Assembly (NCBI GenBank): GCA_035653615.1
Contig: DASRBN010000035.1
Span: 1 to 64,000 of the forward strand
Direction of reading: 5' to 3'
Source of the DNA: Ktedonobacteraceae bacterium
GTDB taxonomy: Bacteria; Chloroflexota; Ktedonobacteria; Ktedonobacterales; Ktedonobacteraceae
DNA length: 64,000 bases
The notes beneath the pieces are model-generated. The model was not told the origin of the DNA. It ran no database searches and saw nothing but the letters and a program-made list of their open reading frames with translations. How positions within the stretch are numbered: the first letter of the stretch is position 1; every line of letters starts with the position of its first letter. Shown piece by piece: positions 44,517-54,101 of the stretch. The translations under genes were made by a program, and so were the position numbers.

Positions 44517-47500
44517 GCTTCGTTCTCCTCTGCTGGACGTAACGCTTTTTTGAGGTCGGCAAGGAACATCGTGAATGCAGCCTGGTAAGAACTGGGGGCT
44601 TGACGATCAAGCGCGCCTTGCACAACGATGATCGCTGCCTCGGAAAAGTCCGTGACCTTTCGAAATTCGCGGGTATAGTATCCTAGTGGTCGCTCCTGCC
44701 CGCTGACAAGGTTGATATAGATGAGCTTACCATCGGGTCCGACAGTGTGCCGAATACGATCGAGCTTGTCTTGTGCGTGCCTGGTAAAGGCTGACTCGTT
44801 CAACGACGGATGCCACAGCGGATCGTCGATGGGAAGGGAAAAGCGATCAAGGGTGAGGTCGTTGTAGTTTTTACAATCGATGAACCAGGGCTTTGTGTCA
44901 ATGCGCAGGTCCGCAATCTCGAAAAGCGCATCAGGTAGCGATTCTATCGGAATACCATCCTTCTCCAAAAGCGCGGTAACCGCCTCCTCTCCGATTGCTC
45001 CAGCCAAAATGGCTTGGAGGCAATAGGGGGTGAAGAAATGAGAGCTTGGATGATCGAACTGTAAGTCGTACCCTTGATCGAGAAAATGGTCGCGAATCAC
45101 GGGGTTTTCCGCGACAATGGCATAAACCCCATCCAGGTGGAAAATCCGACTACCAGGTACCGCGAGCGCAAGGGGCAGAAGGTCAAGTTCAGGTGTGAGA
45201 TTCAATCGACCATGCGCATAATACGGGGAAGAAGCGGCGCAATGGTAGCGACTCACCACCTCTGCATGAAAATCATGCCGGAGTACTGCCCGGCGCAGCG
45301 CTTCCCAGTCATGCCTGGCTTCCAGGTCTTTCCCCTGACTGCGAACTAATTCGAGCCGGGTAACTAAAGTCTGAATCGCTTCCCGACAAGCATCGTTTCT
45401 GGCTCGTAGACGCGTGTCATGTCGACGGCGTGCCTCGCGCTCGAAATCTGTTGTCTTGCGTGCAACGTCAGTAAGCACGGATTGGAGGTTGGCAGAGGTA
45501 AAAGGCGCATGCTGCTCTCTGATCGCTTCATACCTGTCATCCATAAATGCCTGGAATGCACGGAAGACTTCTGGACTGAGCAACGCAACTTGAGCAGGCG
45601 TCTCACCCCAGGTCCGTTCCACACGGCCCAATGCTTGAATAAAGATGGCAAGCTGATTCAGGAGACAGTCCTCCGCCGTCGTTCCCTGCTGATAGCGTAC
45701 ATTCCACTCTCCAGGTCGGTTGATGGTACTGAGAACCTGGCGAAAGCGCGCCTCAGAAATCAGTTTGGCGCAGAAGAGCTTTGCCTGATACCACACATTC
45801 TCCTTCCGACCAGCGAAAACATCGTCGAAGGATTGCTCCTGTGGATCAGGATTCGTGAAAAAGTAATAGGGAGCCTCGAGCAGCCCAATATGCGTGAAGT
45901 CCTGTGCTGGCCCGCCTTTCTCGTTTGTGTACTGGAGATTGACGCCATTGCCAGCGGAGAGATACTGGGTGACGACGATCACCGGATCCGCCGTCCAGAA
46001 GAGCCGCGTAAAAGCCTGTTCGGCTTCTTTGCTTTGTCGCACTTGTGTAGCAAGCTCGGCATTAAAAAAGACCACGGTGATTTTGCGTTGAGCTATCGTG
46101 AGCCTAAAGGCATCGAACCAGGGGGTATCGGGCAATGGCTCGACCTGATAGACACCTGCCTCCTCCCCGTGACTGGCAAAAGTGGTAAAAAGAAGTCGTA
46201 TCTGGTGAAAAGAATTCAAAAAGAGCAGTTGCCGAGGACGCTCGCCCCCGTGATCAAGCAGCCAAAACAGGCTGGCGCAAAAACGGTGCATGCGCTGGCT
46301 CCGATGTCCACCCGCATCCTTTTCAAATTCATCATCGTGTGTCACCGCTTCCAGGAACTGAGACAGGCGTTCTTGAACAGGATCAGCCTTGTCGAGACCA
46401 TCGACGAGTGCGACACTCATCTGGTGACCTCCTCGCTGCTTTGCCTTCTGCGCACTCATGAGTTGGATGTCGGAGCGATCCTCATCGGTCGTAGGAAGCA
46501 GGAGGTCCTGTTGGTCGAACCAGTCAAGATCGAAATGATGAATACAGCGTGGCAGATCGGCAGTTGCCGAGAGGCCGAAGACAAGGAACTTCTCTGCGAG
46601 AGCATGGAGCAAGTTTTCAGGTGTTTGCAGCATCTGATAGTATTGTACTTCAACCTCTTCGTTATCGGTACGTTGCTCAAGGTCACTAATGTCGAAGAGA
46701 TCATATCCTCCACTGAGCAGGCTTCCACGCTGGGTAGTCTGCGTTTGTTCTTGACGAGGTAACCGTGGAATGACGGCAACTTGATCGAAAAAGTCCGTAT
46801 TATTAAAACACTGGCGCAGGATCTCCCAATAGCGCACTTCTTCATCACGCTCCATCTCTTTGAGCAGCGCGATGGTACGCGTCGTGGCCGTTCCAACAGC
46901 GTTAAAGAGCCACCGTGCCGCAACCCAGTTCGGTTTGCTGCGCTGCATCTCTAGCTGGAAAGCGCGCTCAGTTTGGTTAATATAAAGCGGATTGGTGCTG
47001 ATCACATGCTGCGTGCGAAACACTGCCGGGGTAAAACGCTGGTTTGCTGGCGTGGGTGTTTTTTCCAGCGTGAACTGATTGATTGTCGGATAGCTCAGCC
47101 CTTTTCCCTGCACGCCATCGATGATCTCGACGATCTTTTCGATACGTTTGCGGATATTGGGGTGAAGGGGAAAATCAGCTTTCGGGAGCTTATGATGGGC
47201 CATCGCCCGATAGAAGTGTGCCATGAAAGCAAAGGGATCAGTGATCTGGGGGCCGCGGCAAATCAATGTGACAAGATCGTGTTCGAGGAAATCAAACTCA
47301 TCGAGAAAAACGACCAGGCGTTTCTCGGCAGCAAGATCGGTGAGGCTGCGCATCTGCGCACCGTCGAAAAAGCCATAGTAGGCTTTGTGGAGCGTCACCA
47401 ACATAATGCGGACTTCAGAGCGGCGGCGAAAAGGAATGGCCGGGAAGAGTGCCTCGACGATAGGGTGACTTACCAGCCAGGTATAGACCTTGCCCTGCTC

Positions 47501-47998
47501 ATTTTCATCACGTGTGACCTGAAGAACCCAGCGGACCGCCTGGAGCACTATCCGCGCTTGCGCATCAACGTACCTGGATAGCCAGTCCGGCAATATCCGT
47601 TCCTCTTTTGTCATCTCAAGCACTTGCTGGCAGGCACGACGAATAGCAACGATTTCCAGGCTTTTCAGGCGGCTTTTTTGGCGAGCCCGCGCGAGGTAGG
47701 ACTTGAAGCGAGGATCAGCGAGCAATGCTTCAAAGGCCGCTCGCTGGGTCAGAAGCACTTCCCGCACGACCTCGAGATCACGCCGTAAGATGACATACTC
47801 TCCTGGCTTGAATCGCGCTGCCATTTCTTCGAGCAGTTGTTTACGGTTAGCCATATAGATGAACTTGCGATCAGGATTCGCATGCACAACATCGGGAATA
47901 CTGCTGCTTTTGCCCAGGCCTGTTGGCCCCAAAACAAGTTTGAGGCCATGCTCATACGCATCAATCGCACGTTGATAGTAACCAGGGTATCCTGTCAT
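44513..47998 (-). CDS. Helicase-like ATPase fused to a PD-(D/E)XK nuclease domain
   Basis: An 1161-residue protein. The N-terminus has a P-loop (LVLGPTGLGKSSSIP) and FIYMANRKQLLEEM; motif II is probably RLVVFLDEFDFLEHD. In the second RecA-like half, TQYLSAGNGVNLQY resembles motif V and FIQALGRVERTWGE motif VI, as in Cas3- or DinG-type SF2 helicases. The C-terminal ~150 residues contain FEIADLRIDTKPWFIDCKNY, a D...D-x-K nuclease site. It couples unwinding to cleavage, probably of invading DNA. The gene overlaps the next by four bases, and I find no described Druantia partner that it clearly matches. Confidence 0.7.
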   Translation of the reverse strand: MTGYPGYYQRAIDAYEHGLKLVLGPTGLGKSSSIPDVVHANPDRKFIYMANRKQLLEEMAARFKPGEYVILRRDLEVVREVLLTQRAAFEALLADPRFKSYLARARQKSRLKSLEIVAIRRACQQVLEMTKEERILPDWLSRYVDAQARIVLQAVRWVLQVTRDENEQGKVYTWLVSHPIVEALFPAIPFRRRSEVRIMLVTLHKAYYGFFDGAQMRSLTDLAAEKRLVVFLDEFDFLEHDLVTLICRGPQITDPFAFMAHFYRAMAHHKLPKADFPLHPNIRKRIEKIVEIIDGVQGKGLSYPTINQFTLEKTPTPANQRFTPAVFRTQHVISTNPLYINQTERAFQLEMQRSKPNWVAARWLFNAVGTATTRTIALLKEMERDEEVRYWEILRQCFNNTDFFDQVAVIPRLPRQEQTQTTQRGSLLSGGYDLFDISDLEQRTDNEEVEVQYYQMLQTPENLLHALAEKFLVFGLSATADLPRCIHHFDLDWFDQQDLLLPTTDEDRSDIQLMSAQKAKQRGGHQMSVALVDGLDKADPVQERLSQFLEAVTHDDEFEKDAGGHRSQRMHRFCASLFWLLDHGGERPRQLLFLNSFHQIRLLFTTFASHGEEAGVYQVEPLPDTPWFDAFRLTIAQRKITVVFFNAELATQVRQSKEAEQAFTRLFWTADPVIVVTQYLSAGNGVNLQYTNEKGGPAQDFTHIGLLEAPYYFFTNPDPQEQSFDDVFAGRKENVWYQAKLFCAKLISEARFRQVLSTINRPGEWNVRYQQGTTAEDCLLNQLAIFIQALGRVERTWGETPAQVALLSPEVFRAFQAFMDDRYEAIREQHAPFTSANLQSVLTDVARKTTDFEREARRRHDTRLRARNDACREAIQTLVTRLELVRSQGKDLEARHDWEALRRAVLRHDFHAEVVSRYHCAASSPYYAHGRLNLTPELDLLPLALAVPGSRIFHLDGVYAIVAENPVIRDHFLDQGYDLQFDHPSSHFFTPYCLQAILAGAIGEEAVTALLEKDGIPIESLPDALFEIADLRIDTKPWFIDCKNYNDLTLDRFSLPIDDPLWHPSLNESAFTRHAQDKLDRIRHTVGPDGKLIYINLVSGQERPLGYYTREFRKVTDFSEAAIIVVQGALDRQAPSSYQAAFTMFLADLKKALRPAEENEA

Positions 47999-48037
47999 GA
48001 CAGTGCCTTTCTCACTGGAGGCAGTTCCTCCAATGGG

Positions 48038-49024
48038 CTAATGAGAGTCAGAGGTATTGCACCCAGCATACCGTTCCGTTAGCTGAAGTGTCTCAGTAGC
48101 GATAGCTTCCCGTAGTTGGAGAGGGGAAATGACTTCTACTGATGCCCCCCATTGAAGGATCCAGGAGACCATTTCGAGAGGCTCGGACACCTGAAATGTG
48201 ACACGACAGCCTCCATCTTGTTGTGGTATCACACGCTGGCTGGGATGCCAGAACGCCTCCTGTACAAGACGTGCGGTGTCGCCAAAAAAGAGCAATTCTA
48301 CCATCTGAGGAGGAGTATCACGCCAGACCACTCCCCAGGCTTCTGCAAACATACGATTAGGATTGAAGCTGGAGGGGATGTCGAACCGCTCATTGGTTAA
48401 CTCGGCAGCAGCAATGCGATCAAGTTTGAAGGTGCGGATTTCCCCACGCAGTTCATCGAAGCCAATAGTATAGCAACTATTCGTCGCACCATAGGGTTCA
48501 ATGCAGTAAGGATGAAAACGCCGCTCTGTGGGAGTCCCTTCACGATCACGGTAATGCAGATAGACAACCCGTCCCTCGGACCAGGCCTGTGTCATCGTTT
48601 CTAACACGGCAAGATAGCGTTCATGCAATGGCAGCGACCGCTGCAGCAGGGCGGCCTCCTCGATATAGCTCGAAAAGCGGGGGGCGTCATCCTGCACAGC
48701 ATTGGCGAGCTTGAGCATAACCCTCTCTGCATGGGGATTACGATCACTCTGATGGCGTGAAAGCAAACGGCATGCCAGGGACAACGCCAGCACTTCATCT
48801 GGCGTCAGTCGTAGAGGGCGGGTCGCCTGATGAAAGCTTATCTTGTAGCGCCGACCACGTTTGTGTATATCTACTCCTGTCGATGATAAGCGGGCCAAAT
48901 CGCGCCGGACCGTGCTAACATCAACCTCTAAAGATTCCGCCAGTTCACTAGATGTGAGACCCGCTGGATGACGACGCAATAGCGCTTCAAGTTCTTCAAG
49001 GCGTGAACCGTAAGCTTGTTCCAT
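48038..49024 (-). CDS. WYL-domain transcriptional regulator
   Basis: A 328-residue DeoR-type HTH plus WYL protein. The N-terminal winged helix is LRRHPAGLTSSELAESLEVD, VSTVRRDLARL; the WYL core has VVYLHYRDREG, FHPYCIEPYGATNSCYTIGF and the RTFKLDRIAAAEL strand, with a C-terminal WCX region (PQMVELLFFGDTARLVQEAF). WYL proteins often repress phage-defence operons and respond to nucleic-acid ligands. The ATG at 49024 follows AGGGGAG. It is the first gene of the island operon, and the palindrome in its own promoter suggests autoregulation. Confidence 0.9.
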   Translation of the reverse strand: MEQAYGSRLEELEALLRRHPAGLTSSELAESLEVDVSTVRRDLARLSSTGVDIHKRGRRYKISFHQATRPLRLTPDEVLALSLACRLLSRHQSDRNPHAERVMLKLANAVQDDAPRFSSYIEEAALLQRSLPLHERYLAVLETMTQAWSEGRVVYLHYRDREGTPTERRFHPYCIEPYGATNSCYTIGFDELRGEIRTFKLDRIAAAELTNERFDIPSSFNPNRMFAEAWGVVWRDTPPQMVELLFFGDTARLVQEAFWHPSQRVIPQQDGGCRVTFQVSEPLEMVSWILQWGASVEVISPLQLREAIATETLQLTERYAGCNTSDSH

Positions 49025-49058
49025 GTAACACTCCCCTATTTGATCTTTAGCTCTGTTT

Positions 49059-49102
49059 ATTATACCAAAAGCGCGCAAAAAAAGCAACTTTTGCGCGCTT
49101 TT
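49059..49102 (-). promoter_or_regulatory. Promoter with overlapping 14-bp inverted repeat, probable WYL operator
   Basis: On the minus strand, TTGCTT (49087-49082) and TATAAT (49064-49059) are 17 bp apart. A perfect inverted repeat, AAAAGCGCGCAAAA at 49067-49080 and TTTTGCGCGCTTTT at 49089-49102, covers the spacer and -35 box. A bound repressor would block the polymerase. A hairpin in RNA is an alternative reading. Confidence 0.65.
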
Positions 49103-49207
49103 TGAGACCTAGAATATATATCGGTAGCTAAACTTGGATTCTCATCAGGGAAGCAAAAAAAATTATACGTAAGGTTAAGAACGGCTGATAGCTGCACCTG
49201 CATAGGG

Positions 49208-49213
49208 TATACT
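49208..49213 (+). promoter_or_regulatory. Possible -10 box of the YgiT-like gene
   Basis: TATACT lies 23 bp before the start codon. GTTAAG is present 34 bp upstream, but the phasing does not fit the shared 11-bp element. Confidence 0.35.
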
Positions 49214-49235
49214 AGAGCAGATTCTCAGGGACTTC

Positions 49236-49561
49236 ATGGGTCAGAAGGGAGAGCGACAGGTGCTTGACCACACCATAGCGAGCTTCTCTGCCTCTCCAAC
49301 CTATGTGCGCGATCAGGGTGTGCAGCACCTGGTGGCCTCGACGCGAGCCGTGTCATTCCGGTGGGTCGGTCACATGGTATGTATCGAGGTCATTGGCATA
49401 CCAGCGCTGAAGTGCCAGATTTGCGATGAGCAGAGCTATGACCTTACCTTGCTGCACGCATCGAAAGCGCCTTGCGTAGATGTGTCGAGCGGAGAGACCT
49501 GCGAACATCGTATCTGTTTGAACAACTCGCCGCCGAACTGACAATGGATACATTGCGTTGA
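49236..49561 (+). pseudogene. YgiT/MqsA-type zinc-finger protein gene with a frameshift
   Basis: The first frame gives RQVLDHTIASFSASPTYVRD, VSFRWVGHMVCIEVIGIPAL and KCQICDEQSYDLTLL, resembling YgiT-type proteins in which a CxxC follows a P-A-L segment. Near 49455 the frame must shift to continue as ARIESALRRCVERRDLRTSY, LFEQLAAELTM, a typical C-terminus. One missing base explains it. Such proteins are often antitoxins, but no toxin gene is adjacent. Confidence 0.5.
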
Positions 49562-49808
49562 GGAAGAGTGAGCCCAGGTAGCCACTTTTTCAATGATCTG
49601 GGCAGGACGGTACGTAAGCAGAAGGCAAGAGAGGCAAATTCGCGTGCCAAATCGCCTGCGGCCAATCACATCCTGCCTCAGCGGGATGACGAGAAGCACC
49701 TCCTGATTCGTCCTTTTTTCTCCTGTATCTGTGCGGAAAGCAGTCGGCGCGTCTTTTCGCCTTGTCATCTACGCCGCTCCCAGTCGTGCGGGCCAATGAG
49801 AGGGTCTC

Positions 49809-52373
49809 TTAGAGCAGAAGGGTCTCAGCTGGAATCTGCCTCTTCTGCGCGGCCAGTAGCATAATCTGCTTCAGCATAGAGGAAGCAGGCTGTTTACGGA
49901 TGTGCGGCAGGTGGGCGACGATCAGCAGCTTATCCCTGGCCCGGGTGACGGCCACGTTGAGCAGGCGCATGGCGTCAGACCCCCATCCTTCACGCAGAAA
50001 GGGGGCAATCCTCAGGTCAGGCGCTTCGACAACATCGAAGATGACGACGCGGAATTCCATCCCCTGAAAGGCATGGACTGTCCCCACTCTGCAATAGATC
50101 TCCAGGTCCTTGCCCTGCATCCGTTCCTTGATACATTCGCGCTGGGCTGTATACGGTGTCACGATGCCGATGTATTCCGCATACCGCTCGTTTATGGGGA
50201 CACTAGAAAGGACTTGCTTTGCCAGGATGAGATCAAGCTCGGCATGGTACTGGTTATAGCGCGACTGGCCATTGTCCGGGTGATACGCTCGCGCGCGTTT
50301 GACATTCCCAGTATCATAGAGCACAACGGCGTGTTCAGGCTCTGGTTGATAGGCGCGCCTGGGTGCCAAGGGGTTGCGATCCTTGAGCCGCCTTTGATAG
50401 ACCGGACCGCGAACCAGGTCGCAGATGTCTCTGTGCATGCGACTCTGATAACGGAGGAGGATGCAGTGGTGCGTTCCCTGCTCCGCCTCCTCCAGGGTGT
50501 AGTGCCCGTGAGCGAACACGTCGAGACCGAGCCAGCGGTACACCAGGTCATCCTTGAAGATACAGATGGGTGCAAGCTGCTGTGGGTCGCCAACGATGAT
50601 CAGGTGATGCCTGGCGCAATCAGCCGCCACTTTTACCGCTGGCGGTGGGGCCATCGATGCTTCATCAACCAGCACGACATCCCATTCCTGGGCGAGGAGC
50701 ACCGGGTTGAGGTAGAGCGCGGTGAGCGTTGCGGCGATGATTTTGGCCCTCTCCACAGCCTGCCGTTCCGCTTCGCGCTTCAGATCCGCGACCTGCTGAT
50801 CGAGGCGGGCCAGGGTTCCCTCAAGTGAGGCTACCTCCTGTTCCCAGGAGGCGATGTCACGCTCGATCTCGGCAATATGCAGGTTGCCTTCAGCCAGTTC
50901 CTGCGTCAGATCGTTGAGTTGCCTGGTCAGCGTGTCCTGCTGCTCTACCGCGTGGATCGGTCGCGCATCACGCGCTTGTTCCCAGTATGCGATAGCAGGA
51001 GCAAGGCTATCCCTTCGTTGCCTGGCTTGTAGATAAGCATCGATATCCTGCCTTTGCTCCTGCTGAAGCTCTTTGATCTGCATGGCAAGGTCATGGAGCT
51101 GAGTTGCCAGCGTTTGGACGGTTTCCTCCAGATCCTTTTCTCGCTCGCCCGTCCATACCCCAATCACGAGACGAATCACGGACGGATACTTCCGAAGGTG
51201 TTCGAGCTTCCTGTAGGCAGTCTCGTACCGTATCCATTGCTCCTGGTAAAACGCTTGCAACGGTTGCAACTGGCGATCCGCTTCTTCCCAGTCGGCTCTG
51301 GTGTCTTTCATGGTCTGCTCTTCTTTCGCATACTGATCCAGGTGCAGTGAGAGATGCTCCAGGATCGGGGCCTGCCTCGCATGCTCCTCAGCTTCCAGGT
51401 CGGCCAACGCGCGCTCGGCTCGCTTACATTTCCGCAGTAACTCAGCGGATCGCTGCTGCCACGCCTGCACTTGCTCAGGCAGTTCCTCTCGAGATTCGGT
51501 GAGTTGCTTAAGCAGGGTTGCGCGCCTGAGTTCCAAAATTGTCATCTCCTGGCGATTGGACGCCACGCGGTCGGCCACAATGTGTGGCAGGGTGACGGTA
51601 CGATAGTCCTCTTCTTCGAGTTTGGCCAGGTGCGGATTCCCGAAGCGGATCAGGCGCTGCCCGTCGAGCCACTGCCCCAGCCTACATGCACGAAGAAAAT
51701 GCGCCAGGCAGATGACGGCGTTGTCGAGCGAGACGTTCGTGTGTGAGACGATGAGCACCCGAGAACCAAAGAGCGTGGCGTGGAGCAGGGCAATGGCGGC
51801 CAGCACGTTGGTCTTGCCAGTGCCTGGCGGTCCCAGGACGACCAGCAATGCGCTTGCCAGCGCACGCCGGAGCGCCTGGCGCTGTGCCTCGTCGGGGACG
51901 AAGGCATCCTGAATGGTATCGACCAGGTGCGAGGCTGCCTCATCATCGGGGCAGTCGAGTACACCGAAGAGTTTGAGCCCTAACTGGGCCGTGGTCGCTT
52001 TGCGAAGGAGAGCTTCTTTCAGTTTCCTGAGCTGGAAGCCACAGTCCACGACGAGCTGCGCAGAGGTCAGCGTGCTCTCCATGAGTCGCCGCGTCACCGT
52101 GATGATCACAGTATCCTCTTTGGTGCCTGACAGTTCGACCGGGAGCGGATTAATGAGGTCTGCACTGGAGAGCCTCAGGTCGGTTCCATCGGGCAGATCC
52201 CAGCGCCCTTTGACGAGCGTGAACGCATAGCGATAGCGTCGGTGCTGCTCATATAGCAATTGGCCATCGGTCACCGCGTAGTGCCTCTTTCCGGCGGACA
52301 AGGCGATGGCCTTGTCAAGAGCCTCCTCCATCTCTGGCCGAGGATCCTTCTGTGGACGAAAGGCATTCGACAT
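49809..52373 (-). CDS. UPF1/DNA2-like SF1 helicase with central coiled coil
   Basis: An 854-residue superfamily 1B helicase. The P-loop is VVLGPPGTGKTNVL near residue 185, then VLIVSHTNVSLDNAV; motif II is DVVLVDEASMAP, motif III VGDPQQLAPI, motif V VHAFQGMEF and motif VI NVAVTRARDKLLIV. About 300 residues between motifs Ia and II form charged coiled-coil helices (for example KCKRAERALADLEAEEHARQ), as in several phage-defence SF1 helicases. Its 3' end faces the YgiT-like remnant. It may be a second, separate defence gene. Confidence 0.85.
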   Translation of the reverse strand: MSNAFRPQKDPRPEMEEALDKAIALSAGKRHYAVTDGQLLYEQHRRYRYAFTLVKGRWDLPDGTDLRLSSADLINPLPVELSGTKEDTVIITVTRRLMESTLTSAQLVVDCGFQLRKLKEALLRKATTAQLGLKLFGVLDCPDDEAASHLVDTIQDAFVPDEAQRQALRRALASALLVVLGPPGTGKTNVLAAIALLHATLFGSRVLIVSHTNVSLDNAVICLAHFLRACRLGQWLDGQRLIRFGNPHLAKLEEEDYRTVTLPHIVADRVASNRQEMTILELRRATLLKQLTESREELPEQVQAWQQRSAELLRKCKRAERALADLEAEEHARQAPILEHLSLHLDQYAKEEQTMKDTRADWEEADRQLQPLQAFYQEQWIRYETAYRKLEHLRKYPSVIRLVIGVWTGEREKDLEETVQTLATQLHDLAMQIKELQQEQRQDIDAYLQARQRRDSLAPAIAYWEQARDARPIHAVEQQDTLTRQLNDLTQELAEGNLHIAEIERDIASWEQEVASLEGTLARLDQQVADLKREAERQAVERAKIIAATLTALYLNPVLLAQEWDVVLVDEASMAPPPAVKVAADCARHHLIIVGDPQQLAPICIFKDDLVYRWLGLDVFAHGHYTLEEAEQGTHHCILLRYQSRMHRDICDLVRGPVYQRRLKDRNPLAPRRAYQPEPEHAVVLYDTGNVKRARAYHPDNGQSRYNQYHAELDLILAKQVLSSVPINERYAEYIGIVTPYTAQRECIKERMQGKDLEIYCRVGTVHAFQGMEFRVVIFDVVEAPDLRIAPFLREGWGSDAMRLLNVAVTRARDKLLIVAHLPHIRKQPASSMLKQIMLLAAQKRQIPAETLLL

Positions 52374-52487
52374 GAGCTATGTGCTTTCTAGGTTCCTTTG
52401 ATGGGCTGTGGAGCATGCCCTTAGCCACAGAAGCGCCGCCCGTTAGCACAGCTTCAAAGGACATCCATTGCTTTGTCAACCGATACA

Positions 52488-53366
52488 TCAGCGGATGTAG
52501 TGACCAAAAATGATGTCAATGCGGTTGTGGCCAAGGCAGCGACTGACATACAGAGCAGCATCGCGGTCCAGGTTCGCTGATTGCAGCCGACCTGTTAATG
52601 GCGGCAGCGGCTTGCCGGAGAGATGCTCATAAAGTTGCTGTGCAAACTCTCGGCGATAGCTGTGAATGTCCAGATTGCCGGAAATCTTCGTAAACACATG
52701 CTCGCCGGGAGAGCGACCAGTGACTTGCGAGAGAACGGCCTGTTCGCGGCCAGGGAAGACAGGCACCTGACGATCTTTGCCCCCTTTGCCGTGTCTGACA
52801 CAGACCACCAGGCGATGATCACTCGGTCGAGGGTAGACCTCATGCACACGGAGGTCGCGTAGCTCCTCCCGCCGCAGCCCACAGGCTAAGCAGAAGTTGA
52901 TGACATGTTGCCAATTCTCCGGGTTAATGTGTTTGTCGCGGATGGCGGGCCAGCGGGAGCGTGTGATATCTTCACGCCGCCGTTTAGGTAATTCTACGCA
53001 ATCGGTAAGCGTGCGATCCTGAAAGAACATGCGCAATGCAGAGCGCTCGGTTGCCAGTGTCCAGGCACTATAATCTCGCTCGATGCGTTCCAGCAAGTAG
53101 AGCGAGGCCAGTTCGTCAGCCTCCAAGTCGATACGAGCCAGGTCACGGATATTGTGCTGATCGCGCACCCAATCGATGAAACGCATCACGATCTTCTGAT
53201 AATTGTTGCGCGACTCAAAGGCATGAATCTTGTTGTCGGTGAAGGCAAATAGGGACTCTCCGCGTGCGCGGGCCTCATCCTTGGCTGTCATTCGTTTCTG
53301 ATGATCCGCCATGAGTGTATTGAGGCGCTGAACGGCGGCATACTTGGCTCCAGGTCGTTTGCCCAT
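52488..53366 (-). CDS. Tyrosine recombinase/integrase
   Basis: A 292-residue XerC/D-like site-specific recombinase. The N-terminal SAM-like core-binding domain (YQKIVMRFIDWVRDQHN) precedes the catalytic domain with ACGLRREELRDLRV (Arg I), the beta-hairpin Lys in HGKGGKDRQVPVF, IHSYRREFA (H-x-x-R), LGHNRIDIIFGHYIR (His and nucleophile Tyr). All active-site residues are visible. GGAGGG precedes the ATG. It may mobilise the island or resolve its dimers. Confidence 0.88.
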   Translation of the reverse strand: MGKRPGAKYAAVQRLNTLMADHQKRMTAKDEARARGESLFAFTDNKIHAFESRNNYQKIVMRFIDWVRDQHNIRDLARIDLEADELASLYLLERIERDYSAWTLATERSALRMFFQDRTLTDCVELPKRRREDITRSRWPAIRDKHINPENWQHVINFCLACGLRREELRDLRVHEVYPRPSDHRLVVCVRHGKGGKDRQVPVFPGREQAVLSQVTGRSPGEHVFTKISGNLDIHSYRREFAQQLYEHLSGKPLPPLTGRLQSANLDRDAALYVSRCLGHNRIDIIFGHYIR

Positions 53367-53984
53367 GGCGTGCCCTCCTATTACTTCTGCTAGGAAACCA
53401 TAATCGAGTTGAGAAATTTTCCGAAGCTCGACACTTATCCGCAGGTACTGATGACGCTCCTCGATCCTTCTTTACCTACTCCCCTGTTTATCCGTTCATC
53501 AATTGAACAGCTGCCGGGAACACCCAAACCTCTTTGGGAGGGATATCTCTCTACCAGTCCCGTCATCCGATCCTGCCAGAGGACTCTCACCGCTAGCAGG
53601 CACGCACTCCAAGGGTGCCCTACGAGAACGTCATGCCAAATCGTCGTGGTGCCTCAGAACTGCTGAGGTAGCTAGGCTGCGCCAGGTGCGGAGCGAACCA
53701 GATCATTGAGGCGACCTGCACCAGCTCGTAAGAGGGGAGCCACGCCCATCATGGCCACCGAGAAGGGTGGCTGGCAGATGCGGCCCGGTTGCTTGTGAAA
53801 AGCATCTGGTCGGTGTTCCAAGAACTGCTTGCCACGGCGGAACCACGCCTCGTCGTTTCACCACCAGCGGACTTCCCAGCCGCTAGCACAGTGAGGTGAC
53901 GATCGACCTGAGCCTTTCCAGGGGTTGCCCCACTGGCACAGCGGCCCGTACTGTAACTCCCTTTGGGCGAAGTCATACCACAAT
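53367..53984. other. Intergenic region upstream of the integrase
   Basis: I find no supported gene. The open frames lack ribosome sites and family resemblance. Confidence 0.45.
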
Positions 53985-54082
53985 AGTATACAGGTCTTAT
54001 AGCATATATTTAGGGAATTTTCAAATGATACGTGTTAATTTTAAACTTATATATGTTGATCATTTTACTTATATGTATTAGT
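53985..54082. other. AT-rich tract next to the phased repeat array
   Basis: About 100 bp of strongly AT-rich sequence with several TATATA-like steps, unlike its G+C-rich neighbours. Beside an array of repeated sites this is the arrangement of a replication origin's unwinding element, but an ordinary promoter region is also possible. Confidence 0.4.
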
Positions 54083-54101
54083 TTCCTCAAAAAGAGAGAC
54101 C

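Noticed and set aside
45419-46762. 447-codon plus-strand frame inside the helicase-nuclease gene
   Set aside because: It is antisense to a protein with clear helicase motifs and has no domain or ribosome site of its own.
49174-49213. GTTAAG and TATACT before the YgiT-like gene as another phased promoter
   Set aside because: The distance is 34 bp and no second hexamer sits in register, so it does not obey the spacing of the twelve accepted copies.
53749-53976. Minus-strand 75-codon frame upstream of the AT-rich tract
   Set aside because: Low-complexity Ser/Gly/Thr composition, no ribosome site and no recognisable family.
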